From: Tanypteryx hageni
Taxonomy: Eukaryota > Arthropoda > Insecta > Odonata > Petaluridae
Reading direction: 5' to 3'
DNA: 64,000 nt
NCBI GenBank assembly: GCA_028673005.1
Contig: CM054113.1
Location: forward strand, 176,621,956 to 176,685,955
This document shows, piece by piece, positions 10,190 through 22,587 of the stretch (position 1 is its first letter; each line of letters starts with the position of its first letter). Made by a program: the position numbers and the translations under genes. The notes beneath the pieces were generated by a model, which was not told the origin of the DNA, ran no database searches, and saw only the letters and a program-made list of their open reading frames with translations.

Positions 10190-11762
10190 TTGGCAGAATG
10201 ATCGGTCATCAGATAAAACTAAAGAGAATTATCCAAATTCCAATATTTGTCCTCTTTTTGATGTCGTTCTTTCTTTTCATATCCCCGATAAGAAATTCAT
10301 GGAAATCATTCATGAGTTTACAATATTTCATTTCAAGATTAGTCAGATTTGAGATATTAACCCGGGAATAGCATTATTTTGTATTTGAAAGAATAAAGTA
10401 AACTATTTGTTAGACGGAATTTGAAACCACTCCAAATTACCATGAATGAAGGTAATTTTTCGGATAAAATAGAAAATTTTGGAATCTTTAACAATGCTTC
10501 AATTGCTGACGTGACGAAAAGAATACTATTAAATTTTAATTAATAGCAAAATTATTGTGAAATCTTTAATTTAATGCTTTCTGTGGGATCTGACTACGTT
10601 CATATGATTTTTTTAGTTTGTAGTCTATTTCCAATGCAGTTGATAAAAATGAAGAACCAATTTAAAAATTCTCTAATTTCAGTTGATTAGAGGGTTTATC
10701 ATTTTGATAAGACTTATGCTCGATAGTTATGAATAAAAATTTTTAGGATCGGAAAATACATAATATTTAATAAAATGAGGATTAAGGATATTGTCGCGTA
10801 CCGCCGCAACCTCACCGTAAATCGCGAATCCAAAACTCGATCTCTCTTCGCTTTTACCAGCGCGCTCGTGATCTCTTGATCACTCACAGCGTTTAAGCAA
10901 CGGAAATGTCTCTCGCTCCCGCTATAACTAAAAGACGTTTAATATTATGTCGCGAACGCCATATCTCAACGTCACGTGTAATATATCTACTTTATATATT
11001 AGTTTTTAATACTTCTTTTATTTTGTATTTGAATAGAAATACATGTCAAAATTGAAACATGTTCTTCTTCTTCTGCGTTTGCATACGTGGAACTTGAATA
11101 AATATGTTCGATGAGCAAAATTCCATGATAAAAATTGAAATATTTATTTCTTTTCGCAGAAAATAGTACAAATCCCGCGCCAATAGTACGATTCCCTTCT
11201 TTTAACACTTAAAGAAAAAGTTACTGCATGGTGGATTTTGGATTTCTTATGTAAACTGAATGAGGAAAATTTCTGGAATCGAACTGTCGCCTTCAAATAT
11301 CAGAAAAAAAATTTCCTCGACAGGTCGTCCCCAGTGGTCAAAGATATCCACCAAATACCATGGAAATCGGTCAATTGGTTCAAAAGTAAATTGGGGGACA
11401 GAAAGACTGAACGACGAAGCAATAAGCCGATTTTCTATCCTGGAAAATACGGTAAAATGCACGATTCAATGCTTTTTCAAAGCATTATTTTGATGCTAGC
11501 TTTGAAAACTATAATGATCAAAATCGTCCTTATTTACAGCAAGAAGATATGTGAAAATGTTTGAAATAAAAAACAGGAGATGGAGGAATGGGAAGAAAGA
11601 TAGAGGAAATGGATAGGGGAAGAGAGAAGGGAGAGGTTGGGGAGGGAAGCAGACAAGTGTGATGTAAACTGAGGGAGGAGTAAGACTGCAGGAGGAAGAC
11701 CTGTGGGTAAGAGAGAAATGGAAAACGAGCAGAAGCGTTTAAGTTTAGACAATGTAGGAGGT
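10190..11762. other. Intergenic, no gene recognised
   Basis: This is AT-rich with scattered chance ORFs. A CpG-containing patch at 10790-10960 has no motif I can name. Around 11340-11400 the phrase CCATGGAAATCGGTCAATTGG resembles the 'AAATCGGTT' block seen in many insect transposon relics; it is too short to classify. Confidence 0.5.
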
Positions 11763-11772
11763 TTCATAAAAT

Positions 11773-14662
11773 CATCATCATCATCATGCTTCTGTCCGAA
11801 GACAGGTTTTAACTGAATCGCTGCCTCCATTTCTCTCTCTCCCTAGAAGCCTCTTTTATACCTCTATAAGTATTATATCCCTGCTTTATATTATCTAATA
11901 TTCCTATTCTTTTTCTCCCTCTTCCTCTTCTTCCACTAATTTTTCCTTCTAAGATCGTCCTTTGTAAACACTGTCTTCTCAATATGTGCCCTATCCAATT
12001 TGCTTTTCTTTTCCTGATTGTTTTTATTAGCGTCCTTTCTTCTCCCACCATTTCTAATACTTCTTCGTTTCTCTTCCTCTCTGTCCATTTCACTTTCATC
12101 ATTCTTCTCCATACCCACATCTCAAAACTTTCTAAATATTTTTCCTCCTTTCTCCTTACCGTCCACGTCTCTGCACCATAAAGAGCTATGCTCCATATGT
12201 AGCATTTTGCTAATTTCTTCCTTGTTTCTAAATTTATTTTCTTGCTTGTGAGAAGCTCCTTCTTCTCGTTAAATGCTGCTTTTGCCATTGCAATCCTACT
12301 TCTGATGTCCTGTGTACTACTTCCATCCTGAGCTAAAATACTGCCGAGATATTTGAAACTACTTACTTGTTCCAATTTTTGGCCATTTACCATTATATTT
12401 AATTCTTTATGTTCCTTTGAAACCACCATGACTTTCGTTTTTTCAGCATTGATCTTCATTCCATATTGTTGGCCAACCTCCACTAGTCTGTCTGTCATCC
12501 TCTGAAGCTCTTTCTCGCCTTCTGCTATTAAGCCCTGATCATCTGCGTATTTAATGGTGGTAATACTTTCACCTCCTATCTTAAATCCTTTCTCTTCCAT
12601 CAACGCTTCTTCTGTTATTGTTTCTGCATAAATATTAAATATCGCTGGTGAAATAGGGCACCCCTGCCTCACTCCCCTCCCTATTGAAGTACTTTCTGTT
12701 TCTTCTCCTTCAACCCTAACTCTCATCTTTTGATCAAAATAAAGGTTTTTAAGCAGTCTTTTATCTTTCCAATCTATTCCTATTTTGTTTAAAATACCCA
12801 GCATGTTATCCCATTTCACTCGGTCAAAAGCTTTCTCCCAATCTACAAAACAAAAATACATACCTTTATTGACTTCTAGCGCTCTTTCTATCATCATCCT
12901 CATACATCCTATAGCATCTCTAGTCCCCCTTCCTCTTCTAAAACCAAACTGATTATCTTGCAGCTCCTTTTCTATTTTACATTCAATTCTTTTGGTTATT
13001 ATTCTGGTTAGAACTTTAGCTGTATGAGAAATTAAACTAATAGTTCTGTAATCCTTACAACATTTTGCATTGTTCTTTTTCTCCAGTGGTACCATCACAA
13101 CATCTAAAAAATCTTCAGGCCATATGCCAGTATCATATACTTGGTTAAAAAATTTTGTGAGTTGCTTAACTGCTTTAGACCCCAAAACCTTAAGAACGTC
13201 CACGGGTATATCATCACTCCCAACAGCCTTCCTTCTTTTCATGTCATCAATTGCTCTTTTAACTTCAGATTCGAGAATACTTGGTCATAGCTGATCTTCT
13301 TCCACATCCTCTTCTTCATTTAATTCAATATTTCTTGGCTTTCCTTCTTTGTCATACAGAACCTCAATGTATTCTTTCCAGACATTCTTTACATTGTCTG
13401 GCTCCGATACTATTTTACCACTTTTGTTCATGATTCCTTTACGTCCTATCTTTCTTGCTTTTTTCTTGAATAGTTCCCTTGCTTTGCTATACATGATGTC
13501 TGTTTTACAAATTCTTTCACATTCGACAATATCCTCGCATTTTTCATTTATCCACTGTTCTCTTGCTTTATCTGTTTCCCTTCTTAAAGCATTATTTAAC
13601 TCCTTGTACTTTCTTTGGGCTTCTTCAGTGTTTATGTTCTTCCACTTTCTCCGCTCTTCCATTTTTTGCAGCATGGCTGCTGTGATCCAGGGTTTTTTGA
13701 TTCTTTCACCCGTTATCTTTCCTACCTTCTTTTCCATTACATCTTTAATGTTGCTATGGATGTATCTCCACTCCTCATCTACATTCTTCCTATTTTCTTC
13801 AGCTCTCTCCCCCAACCTTTCCTCCAGCTCAGTCATGATAGCCTCCTTGTTTTTAAGGAGTTCCTCTAAGTTCCATTTCTTGTTAACTCTTATGTTTCTC
13901 CTAACGCTCTTCAGTCTACATTGTATATTTGCCACCAAAAGGTTGTGGTCAGAATCGATATCTGTCCCTGGTAGTGTTTTCACATTTTTAATGCTATTTC
14001 TAAATCTTTCATTGACTAGTATGTAATCTATCTGGTATCGTCTCTGGTCTCCTGGGCTTCTCCATGTGTAAAGTCTTCGCTGGTGATGCTTAAACCATGT
14101 ATTAGTTACAATTAATCTATTTCTATGGCAGAATTCCACAAGTTTATCCCCTCTTTCATTTCTCTTCCCTAGTCCATATTTTCCCACTATGTTATCTTCC
14201 TGTCCCTCTCCGACTACATTTCCAGTCTCCCATTACTATGGTGGTGATCCTTCCTTTTCCCTCATCCTCCAATATCTCCATAATCTGTTCATAGATTTCA
14301 TCCACTTCGTCGTCGCCAGCATTAGTTGTTGGCATATACACTTGAATTATAAGCATATCCACTGGCTCCATCTGGAGTTTTACGGCTATTAATCTGTCAT
14401 TAACTGTCACTACCTTACTAATTCTTTCATCTATCTCTTTTCTCATTATAATCCCCTCTCCCCTTTCCTTTTTCTCCCCTCCCGAGTAAATAATCTTAAA
14501 TTCGTCTGAATTTATCTCGCCTTCTCCTTTCCACCGAACTTCACTAAGACCTACTATACTTACATTATTCCTTCTCATTTCCCTTTTTAAGTTCTCTAGT
14601 TTACCCCCTGAATCCATAGTCCTAACATTCCATGTGCCTATTTTTAATTTCTCACTACTTGC
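11773..14662 (-). mobile_element. RTE-clade LINE copy A, 5'-truncated
   Basis: The element is bounded by a perfect 10-bp target-site duplication, TTCATAAAAT, at 11763-11772 and 14663-14672. Its 3' end carries a short (ATG)n tail, seen on the plus strand as CATCATCATCAT from 11773. Compared with copy C it starts inside the ORF, at the SSEKL segment, so it is 5'-truncated. Single-ORF AP endonuclease plus RT, a short microsatellite 3' tail and BovB-like motifs place it in the RTE clade. Confidence 0.92.
11809..14650 (-). pseudogene. RTE endonuclease-RT ORF, copy A, two lesions
   Basis: The segments read on the minus strand. 14617-14192 is the endonuclease N-terminus; its SEVRW motif is intact and GDW is followed by a frameshift. 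14187-13285 has the SDHNL catalytic His block and the linker. 13242-11809 is the RT with QFGFRRGRGTRDA, DWEKAFDRV, GVRQGCPISPAIFN, YADDQGL, the thumb and a C-terminal WxxHILRR region. Relative to copy C there is a 2-base deletion after GDW (AACAGTG versus AAATG) and a nonsense TGA near 13284, where CTAGGA became CTATGA. Apart from these the protein is almost identical to copy C, so insertion was recent. The same 2-base deletion is in copy B. Confidence 0.92.
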
Positions 14663-14672
14663 TTCATAAAAT

Positions 14673-16785
14673 AGAATTAAATTAAAAATTTACTAAAATT
14701 TATGGGCACTAGTTTGCAAATAATGGATAAGAGAGTAAAATAACATTTTATTAGGCGCTGCTGAGTTTACCCTAATTCGCTATAAAATCAGATACTCCCT
14801 TCCTATACAAATTGTGGTCATTGCTGTTTTCAGAATCGAACCCAGTACCCAATGGCGTATAAAAAGGCGAAAGGAAAATAGGCGTTCTCTTTTTTTCTCC
14901 CGCGGACAATCCCGTCGACTCACCCAAGAGGAAGAAGCGAGTTGAGAACTCCATGGTTGCTTGGGTCCGTTATGTCTCGCGCTGGTCAGATACGGACTTT
15001 GAAGCGCGCGTCGCTGCTTTTATTTGGAATTCACGGGGTTGGGTCGAATGGGATATTTTCCAAAGCGCGAGATACTGTGCGATAAAGTACGTTAGAATAA
15101 CAATATGCTTGTTGTGAAAATTTATTGCGGCGGCGATAATACTTTTAATAATTATTTGCCTAGACTTTTTCGTGGTTGACATTCGAGATATCAACACCAG
15201 TTGGCTACACTAATGTTCCACTCGAATGCGTCACGTTTATCTAACACTGGCAACGGCATTTGGGTTGACGTCGCATTGTAGTCGAATTATCGGAAAACCT
15301 CTTTCTCTTCCTTAAAAAAGAAATAAATTAATGTCCCAAAGGCAGAGGAACGACCGAAATCCTACCGAATGTGCGTATTTTCGCTTGTTTTTAGTTATCG
15401 TCCGCCCTTCTGGTAGCTTAAAGATTAAGTAATGTCAGTGATATATTTTGTGTTACGGAGAGGTGTATTTGCCGGAAAGTGTTCCGAGCGGGTACCCGAG
15501 GCCTCCATATTTTAAGAAGGCCCGAAAAATGAAATGAAAAGTTTAAATAGTAAATTCCGCTTATAAATACATGCCATATTGTGAGATTCAAACAGAATAT
15601 ATTTGTAATGATTAATTTATGCAAAGGTTTCAGCTCTAATACATCAAGTTTAAGCGAATTCGTAGAAACAATGATTTAAATTCACTATGATCATATGTTA
15701 TCTGTGGCTATAAATCGTTAGTCATGAGATCTCATTTTAAATACAAGAAGAAATCAAAGAGGAAACTAATACCGGAAAATAATCTAGAATTCACTTAAGT
15801 GGAGAAGAGGCAAGAAAATCGGGAAATACAGCAGCCTTAAAAATGCTGAAAAGCAAACAGTTATGGAATATCATGAAAACATGTATGGCAGAAAGCTTCG
15901 GATAAAGGGTGGGAAAGGACATTGAAGAAAATAAAGAATTCTTCAGCTTAAGAATAGATTTTCAAAAAGTCGAAGGAAGAAGAGAGCGGAAGATAACCTA
16001 AAAAAAGACGTGCTACGATTTTTTTGAGGCTGATTTCTTTTTAATCGTTGCAAGTGTTCTCTAAGTTCGATATGTCCGAAAGTACGCTAGATTCTGATGG
16101 ATTGAACAGCTGTTTTTGCATCAGCAGCCTTAAAGCTTTAAAATTCAGCTCTCGTTGTTGCAACAACGAAAAACGCGGATGCTTTATTGTTGCTTACTAC
16201 TAGAAAAGGTAATGAAATTTTTCCATAAAATGAATTGGAATGATCTTTTAGTAAAGGTTAAGTGTGATAGTAATACAGTAACCATCTAAAATAATTTGAA
16301 GAACTCCTCGAAGGAACTTGTTTATTTAAACAGACAGGCGGAAGCGTGTATGTTCTTAGGTGCATATACTCTAAGGAATTCGGGTCAACCTTGTGCTAAG
16401 TGATAATAATATGTATTTTATAAAGGAACAACTATGTAACTTCCACACAAATTTATTTCGCGACCGGATTCGCTTAATAACTTTAAATAGTAGTTACAGT
16501 TACTTCTAAATATTCTTAGGTGCAAATATGAATATCGCCACAAAAAACTGTTGAATTCACTTCAGCGATAACTTTGGCGATCAGAGCAAATTTAAGACAT
16601 TACCGGATCCTGTACCAGAATATTTTTTGCCTTATTCGATTTAATTCGAGCATTAAGTTCGCCAAAACATCACCTCGCTCGAATGCTCGGATACGCTTTT
16701 ATCAATTTCTTTGACTGCATACTAGATTAAGCCTGTTATCAGACCAAGGGGCGTTATTGCAAAATATGTGTCTCGCGCATGAAAG
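14673..16785. other. Intergenic, no gene recognised
   Basis: Nothing here codes convincingly. A B-box-like GGGTTCGATTCTG lies on the minus strand near 14837, but no A box or cloverleaf accompanies it. The stretch around 14880-15080 is GC-richer than its surroundings, without a recognisable gene. Confidence 0.5.
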
Positions 16786-16787
16786 TA

Positions 16788-17465
16788 CAGCAAACCCCTG
16801 CCGTTATGGGTTTTGATGGTTTGCGATTCGTTTTTTGTGACTAAACCTTGCCGTTTGCGACACAGACTTGAATCGCGATCCTATTTGAAAATGCCTTTGC
16901 ATTGGTGTAAGAATCGCCAAAAGTTGTTGCATTAATTCAATAGCATATTTTCCAGGTGTTCTCGTGTAAAATCCCATTGTTATGAACATTTACTTCGTAG
17001 AAGAGAAGGAATTTAAACCTCAGGAAGTATTCAACAGATGAGACTTGTTTATTTTGAAAAAGGATGCCATCCAGAACTTATGCGCACCTGTCGCAGTCTC
17101 GTGTTTGTCTAAATTCCAATCATTGTTAAAAGGCAACTTTTAGGATTTGTATCTCCACGCAATGTCATTCCTATTCCTACCGAGTGTCAGCTTTAAATTT
17201 ATTTATTTATTAATTTAAATTTTAAATTAATGAATTCTCAAGCGTGACAGAAATAAGAAAAGAATGATAGATACAGCTTTAATTGTTTTGTTGAAAAAAT
17301 GGCTTCATTTACCATACCTTTTTTAGGATTAAATATTTTTCTTCAAAAGATAATATCTAAACAAAAATAATTGGCTTCGTTCTGCTAACCCTCTGTTCTA
17401 TCAACGCCTTGCCGTTTGAAATGTTTCGGAGGAACGCAACAATCCCGAACGGCAAGGGTTTACTG
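16788..17465. mobile_element. Pogo/Tigger-like non-autonomous element
   Basis: The termini are CAGCAAACCCCTGCCGTT on the left and, on the complementary strand at the right end, CAGTAAACCCTTGCCGTT. Each is flanked by TA (16786-16787 and 17466-17467), the Tc1/mariner-pogo target duplication. The core CCTTGCCGTT is repeated internally near 16846 and 17408, making subterminal repeats at both ends. No transposase ORF is present in the 678 bp. Confidence 0.75.
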
Positions 17466-17467
17466 TA

Positions 17468-19600
17468 ATTGGCAATCCTATAATTCGCTATAATTATATC
17501 CAATGTGCAACTTGGATTTACCCAGATCATCTATTATGTTTCGAAGGATTTGTTACTAATGCCACATTATTAATTCTCCAAAATTTGGAATACTACCAAT
17601 AATCCCAGCACCAGGATGACATGCCATCAATTTACGAGCTGATAAGACCTCTTGGTTTCAAATTTTCTGATAAATAATTCCAAATTACCTTTAAAAAAAC
17701 TAAGATACGAAATGTGGGACCGTTCATTAATCATGACAAGCAGAATTATTGCCAACGATGCAAGATTTTTCAATGAGCGTTTCGAAAATTTCCTAAAATC
17801 ATAAAAAAACTTCACAGAAATCGAAAATAGCTCAGAAAGTTTAAGCCGAATAATAATAAATTAAGGGGCAGATGAAGGGGTGGTAAAACGCACAAAAATG
17901 TCGAGAAAAGGTGCTTAAGAGGGATATTGTACTTAACAAGTGCTGGGAAGGCGATGATTTTTGCAGTTTTCGTAATAATGGTAACTAATCTGTTCGATCA
18001 ACATATTAGACCATGAAGTACCCATCCGGCTATTACCTGTTCCTTAATATTTTTACCTAGATCATGCAATGTCTCGTGATTAGTTCAATAAGTCAATACA
18101 ATTGAAGTGTATGGGAATACGAAGGTATAATTAAGTATGAACGAAGCCTTAACCGATTGCTGGCCGTATAAATTAAATGGTAACGTTGTATGGTAGTTAT
18201 TGTGATATTCATAATATGATCAGTGTAATTGTCCGTCAAAAATGACGGGTATGCATGAATCAAGTATAAAATTAACATTAATACCCTTCCTTATCTTTCT
18301 CCCTTAGGTTAGGGGCTCGAGAGGCCCAACTGGGCCTAAAGTCGCCAGTAATGGGTCCAATCAATCATTCAGTCAGTCTCGGTCACTCTCTCCCATTCTA
18401 TCCCTCCCTCCCTTCCCCATTCTACCTACCCCTCCTTCCCTCACTCTCCCTTCTTTTCTCCTTCCCTCACTATCCCTTCCTTTCCCCTTATCTGACTCCA
18501 TTTTAAGGTAATTAACGTGATGAATCCGGTTGTTCTTGTTTACGAAATATTTTCTTCTGAATAAACCTCAAATCTTCAAAACAACTTTGTTCCAATTAGA
18601 GTCGTATATGGAATTCGACGCAAGGGTAATAAATTTAAATAATTGTATTAGTTTTTGTTCCAAATCCTGAGTTTGTACGATGATTATAACAAATTTTAAA
18701 ATGCAAATAAAAAAGATGAACTGAGTCCAACGTTGTACGTACAGATGGCGAAATGAAACTCCCCTGGGATCGAACTAGGGATGTCGAAAATAACATAATA
18801 GGGTTTTTGGAAAAGTTCCAGTCTTTGAACTCTTCCCAAAAATATCTGTTATTAAATAACATAAACGCTCCTACTCATTCACTCTTAATAAGAACTGTTC
18901 TAAACTAGATCCGTGTTATTTTCATAAAATCTCTTCTAAAAATTATTTATGTATTATTTATTTATTTTCATGAGATCTGTTCTACCAGAAAACTGCCATT
19001 GCAGCTATAGAATGCGATATATGAGGTTGCATATTTTAAAAGTGATAAGAAAGTTATTCTGCTGAAGTTTTTAGATTTTTTATAACTTTAAATTTATTTA
19101 TGGAATTTTAAAAATGTATAATCTGCGCAACCAGATTCATCGTGGAGTTTGTTACGATTGAGCGTTTTAATTTCAATTAAACGACAATGTCACCATACAC
19201 TGAGGCCTATAAACACCGTATTTAGAGAATTTGTTCTTCTGGTCTTCCTGTTGCACAGAAGTTGAAAAATACATATTTAAAATCATCGTTCGGGAGATGG
19301 ATGGCAATTTTATAGGGTACTTGCTCGCAGTAGCGTAATTAGAAGCAGAAGGGTCCATGGCAAAACATTGCTAATATCCTCCCACCCAAAAAAAGACATA
19401 TTCATTTAAAACTGAAACTCATAGTAAAAGTTGCACTTATTAATCAATTATGAGGAATATACTGAATTGGTTAAGTTTTTTAAAATTAACGTCAAGAGAA
19501 AAACTACTAAGAAGAGAAATACAGCTACAGAACAAACGAAAAATTCCAGTAATAACTTTTATACTGTACTAAATGTTCGCAACAGTCTACGTGGGGTCTA
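17468..19600. other. Intergenic, no gene recognised
   Basis: Mostly AT-rich sequence. It holds the pyrimidine tract listed separately and a lone B-box-like element (minus strand, near 18770) without an A box. No coding region is supported. Confidence 0.5.
18378..18489. repeat. Polypyrimidine (CCTT-rich) tract
   Basis: About 110 bases are nearly all C and T on the plus strand, with repeats of CCCTCC, CCTTCC and CACTCTCCC. It is low-complexity and could form triplex DNA. No gene is associated. Confidence 0.8.
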
Positions 19601-20015
19601 GCAAAATTCACCGCCAGCAAAACATCGTCACGGAAAATTCACCTCCACGGAAAATTCATCGCCATGGGAAATTTATCGCCTTGTATGGATCTTGTTGTTA
19701 ACAAAGGCTGTATTAAAAATGCGTGTGCGGACTCTATCCCGACAGAAGCATATAAGGGTAAATAATCCAAGTATAGCGGTTTTAATAAATACGTTAGTTT
19801 CATTATTTTTTTGATGAATTCTTAAATCATCATTTATTTCTTCATTATATTCCATTATTATTTGGTTTTTTGAACAAATTGTAAATTTAAAGCATAATTA
19901 ATCTGTAAGTTATGAAATTCAGCCAAAACTGTGAACAATTTAAAAGCATTCCTTGGCGATGAATTCGCTTTGGCAATAAATTGTTGGTGATAAATTTTTC
20001 TTGTCGGTTAATTGT
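19601..20015. repeat. Inverted arrays of ~17-bp repeats (fold-back type)
   Basis: The left array (19601-19680) has about five units of ~17 bp, consensus AAAATTCATCGCCATGG. The right array (19953-20015) has about four related units in the opposite orientation (TTGGCGATGAATTCGC, TTGGCAATAAATTG, TTGGTGATAAATT). About 270 AT-rich bases lie between. This resembles a fold-back or MITE-like element with subterminal repeats. Termini and a TSD could not be fixed. Confidence 0.6.
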
Positions 20016-20082
20016 TGATTTAAAATTTAAAGCATAATTAATCTTTAAGTTATGAAATTCAACCAAAACTATAAACTATTTT
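19883..20082. repeat. 60-bp direct repeat flanking the right 17-bp array
   Basis: A segment starting AAATTTAAAGCATAATTAAT and including GTTATGAAATTCA occurs at 19883-19941 and again at 20023-20082, ~90% identical. The right-hand short-repeat array lies between the two copies, so the unit of duplication is ~140 bp. Confidence 0.85.
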
Positions 20083-20097
20083 AAGCAAACGTTGTTC

Positions 20098-20200
20098 GTG
20101 TGCAAAAAATACTAAAACGTGTATTTCCGTTGAAATCTCGAAGTAGATTTTTTCATGAAAGAATACATTCTCTATACTCCGTCTGGAGTAAAGTAAAGTG
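20098..20200 (-). repeat. Terminal fragment of the ACTTTCTCC dispersed repeat
   Basis: It holds only the end seen in the full copies: CTAAAACGTGTATTTCCGTT, then GAAATCTCGAA, CATGAAA, CTATACTCCGTCTGGAG and AAAGTAAAG. It appears to be a truncated fourth copy. The plus-strand text matches the 3' end of copies 2 and 3, so the strand label is nominal. Confidence 0.65.
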
Positions 20201-20852
20201 GTACCCCTGATTGGCTTACGTAATTTATTTTTTTGATTTTCTTATCGTCTTTGACTTTCAGTCCTTAATATCAAATTTCATAGAAATCCGTTCGGTAGAA
20301 GCCGAGAACGAACATGCGGACGGACGGACAAACCGACGCTAATAGGCGCTTATGCTGATAGCGAAACATGCCTAAAAAAGGGGGATCAAAAAAAATGCGG
20401 GTCCATTGATAAAATACTCATAGCTCACCCAATCACCATTTAATCAGTGGGTACATTTAAATAGGGGTCGGGACCTCATTTTAAACATATTCGATCGTCG
20501 TTGTTTACATTTAACTTTAAGATGGCGTGCGAGCGCACGGATCTATCGTCTGGCATTTAGGAAGTAATTTTGGGAAATGATTCATCAATGGAAATCCAAT
20601 AAGCCGTAACAATATAATCAAATAAAATTAATTTCAGCTTTTTAACATTGGATTAATTTTTGTCCCTTAAGAAGAAAATTTAAACCCCCTTTCCTTTGGG
20701 AAAATTCTGCCTACTTCACTGATATATGTATGTATATCAGTAGATATACTGATACCACTGAGTACGCGGGAAGCGCTTCGACATAGACAATTGTTTCACT
20801 AGCGAAATTTTCACTACGTTTTGAAGCGCAAGTATAGTTAACCATTGGTCAG
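20201..20852. other. Intergenic, transposon-like fragments only
   Basis: Around 20268-20345 there is CATAGAAATCCGTTCGGTAG followed by GGACGGACGGACAAACCGACG, a phrase common in insect transposon tails, but no TIR or ORF. TATGTATGTATATCAG near 20720 is a small imperfect palindrome. No gene is seen. Confidence 0.45.
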
Positions 20853-21466
20853 TAGTATAGGGGAAAGTATTGTATTCATGAAAAAAATCGACTTCGAGAT
20901 TTTAACGGAAATACACGTTTTGAGGTCCCCTGAACACGTTTTGACCATTTTCTCGATGATGTCTGTGTGTGTATGTGATAGCTTTTTGTGGGTGCTCTAA
21001 CTCAAAGTATATTCATCAGGTCAACGCGAAATTTTATATTTAACATTTTTATATAAGTCAGAAAAACTGATTAGTTTTTGAAATGTAAAAATGTATTGGA
21101 ATAAAAGTTGTAGAAAATTTAATTTCCTGTAACCAACCTTTGTTAAAAACATTTTTCAATATTATGCATTGCTTAAGAGATATCTTATATTTTAGCTGCC
21201 ACCACCACGCCACCTACCGATGACTATTGTTAACAATTGATGTTTAGTTACGTCTTAGTAACTCTCCAATTTCTTTTCTTAATTGTTGGAGCTTTGTGGC
21301 TTTCTCCAACATCAGAAGGCTATGGTTTCAGTTTATTTGTGTTCTTTGTAAAGTTTAAAATTTTCTCGCAGTTTCTTAAAATATTTATTATTATGTAAAC
21401 TATCTGGCATTTTTAGAAATATTACAGATATGGAGAAAGTCATGTGGTGTCCACATCACATCAGAT
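20853..21466 (-). repeat. ACTTTCTCC-ended dispersed repeat, copy 1
   Basis: Read on the minus strand, it starts ATCTGATGTGGACACCACAT, GACTTTCTCCATATCTG and runs through the same landmarks as copies 2 and 3: CTCCAACAATTAAG, GTTAACAATAGTCATCGGT, the ACAACTTTTATTCCA block and GGTCAAAACGTGTTCAGG. It ends near CTATACTACTGACC. It is non-coding and probably a non-autonomous DNA transposon. Confidence 0.8.
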
Positions 21467-21503
21467 TACATAACTCTTATTCTTCCCTTTAGTTCATCTA
21501 GAG

Positions 21504-21792
21504 CAGGGGTCAACAACCTATGGCACACATGCCAAAAGATGGCATGTGAAGAGATTTTACATGGCATGATATTTCAAAGAATTACAAATTAGGTATTTAA
21601 AGAAATTTTATTTTGATTTCACTTGCATTTTGTATTGTACTGATGCTGCATTATGTTATTAAAATATAAAAATAATAATCTTTTTGTAAGCATCGTGGAC
21701 AAAATTATTTGAAAGATGGCACGTGAGTAGGGCAAAAGGTAGTGAATATTGGTAGAGAGTGCCACTCAATGGAAAAACATTGCTGATCCCTG
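21504..21792. mobile_element. hAT MITE, 289 bp
   Basis: The ends are CAGGGGTCAACAACCTATGG and, from the other side, CAGGGATCAGCAATGTTTTTC. They match the CAGGGGTCxGCAACCT terminus of hAT elements. Flanking 8-mers ATCTAGAG (21496-21503) and ATTTAGTG (21793-21800) form an imperfect 8-bp TSD close to the hAT preference nTCTAGAn. There is no ORF. Confidence 0.82.
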
Positions 21793-21800
21793 ATTTAGTG

Positions 21801-22587
21801 TATGAGGATTTATTATGTACACTTTTTCTAGTGTTTAGTGAAAGGATTGCAGTAAAGAAACTTAACCTTTATCTGTATAAAATTCATGTAGTGCAATAGT
21901 TACTGGAGCAAAACAGAGAAGCGCACAAGTTACTTTGAGTGGTTCCTGATGTTTGTTATAGACCTTCCTTGTGTTCTATGTTTTTTACAGACGAAGCATG
22001 GCTCTCTGTGATTATTGAACCAGTTCGAACCAGTTTTTTTCGCTATGACATTGAATTTTTTGGAGAAAATTTCAATAGAATTCCTAAATAATCTTTATTA
22101 TTTAATGTTATTTTTTATTTAAACCAAATATATCTTAACTATCGCAAGTCAAGAAGACAAAAATAGATATCCTCACGTAACATCGCACAAACATCCTCTC
22201 CCACCATGTAACGAACAGTAAATCATTGTATGAATTCCCTTCTTACATTTTTCGTTATTCAATTTTATACGTCTTTGTCTAGTACTGTTCTATAGGAATT
22301 TAATATTTTTTTCTTTTTAGTGTGTATAAAAGCGATTAAAAATTATTTCTTAAGTCTTTAATTTGATATAAAACCGTTGTAAGGAATTGAAGGAAATCTT
22401 CTCCCCAAATGTATTTTAAAAAAAGTAAAACATTTCCTGTTAAACAAGTGCTATTATAGTATTAATGAATTCCTGGATGAGTGATTTTAAATATTTGCTG
22501 GTATTTTTTTTATGAGGGGTAATTGTGTGATTCTTTGTCATCATATTATGTACTAATCGTTGGTAGCTCAATAACTTTGGCTCAGAT
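21801..22587. other. Intergenic, no gene recognised
   Basis: AT-rich, with no ORF or repeat that I can classify. Confidence 0.5.

Noticed and set aside
11238..11564. 108-codon plus-strand open frame
   Set aside because: Overlaps a transposon-like AAATCGGTC phrase; no domain and both strands are partly open.
13349..14026. Long plus-strand open frame rich in Leu, Ser and Phe, opposite RTE copy A (also at 45964-46641 and on the minus strand at 24692-25252)
   Set aside because: Exact antisense shadow of the RTE linker; conserved between copies only because the element is.
14825..14850. Possible tRNA or SINE (B-box-like GGGTTCGATTCTG, minus strand)
   Set aside because: No A box or cloverleaf at suitable distance.
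18765..18790. Possible tRNA or SINE (GTTCGATCCCAGG, minus strand)
   Set aside because: B box only; no other arm can be folded.
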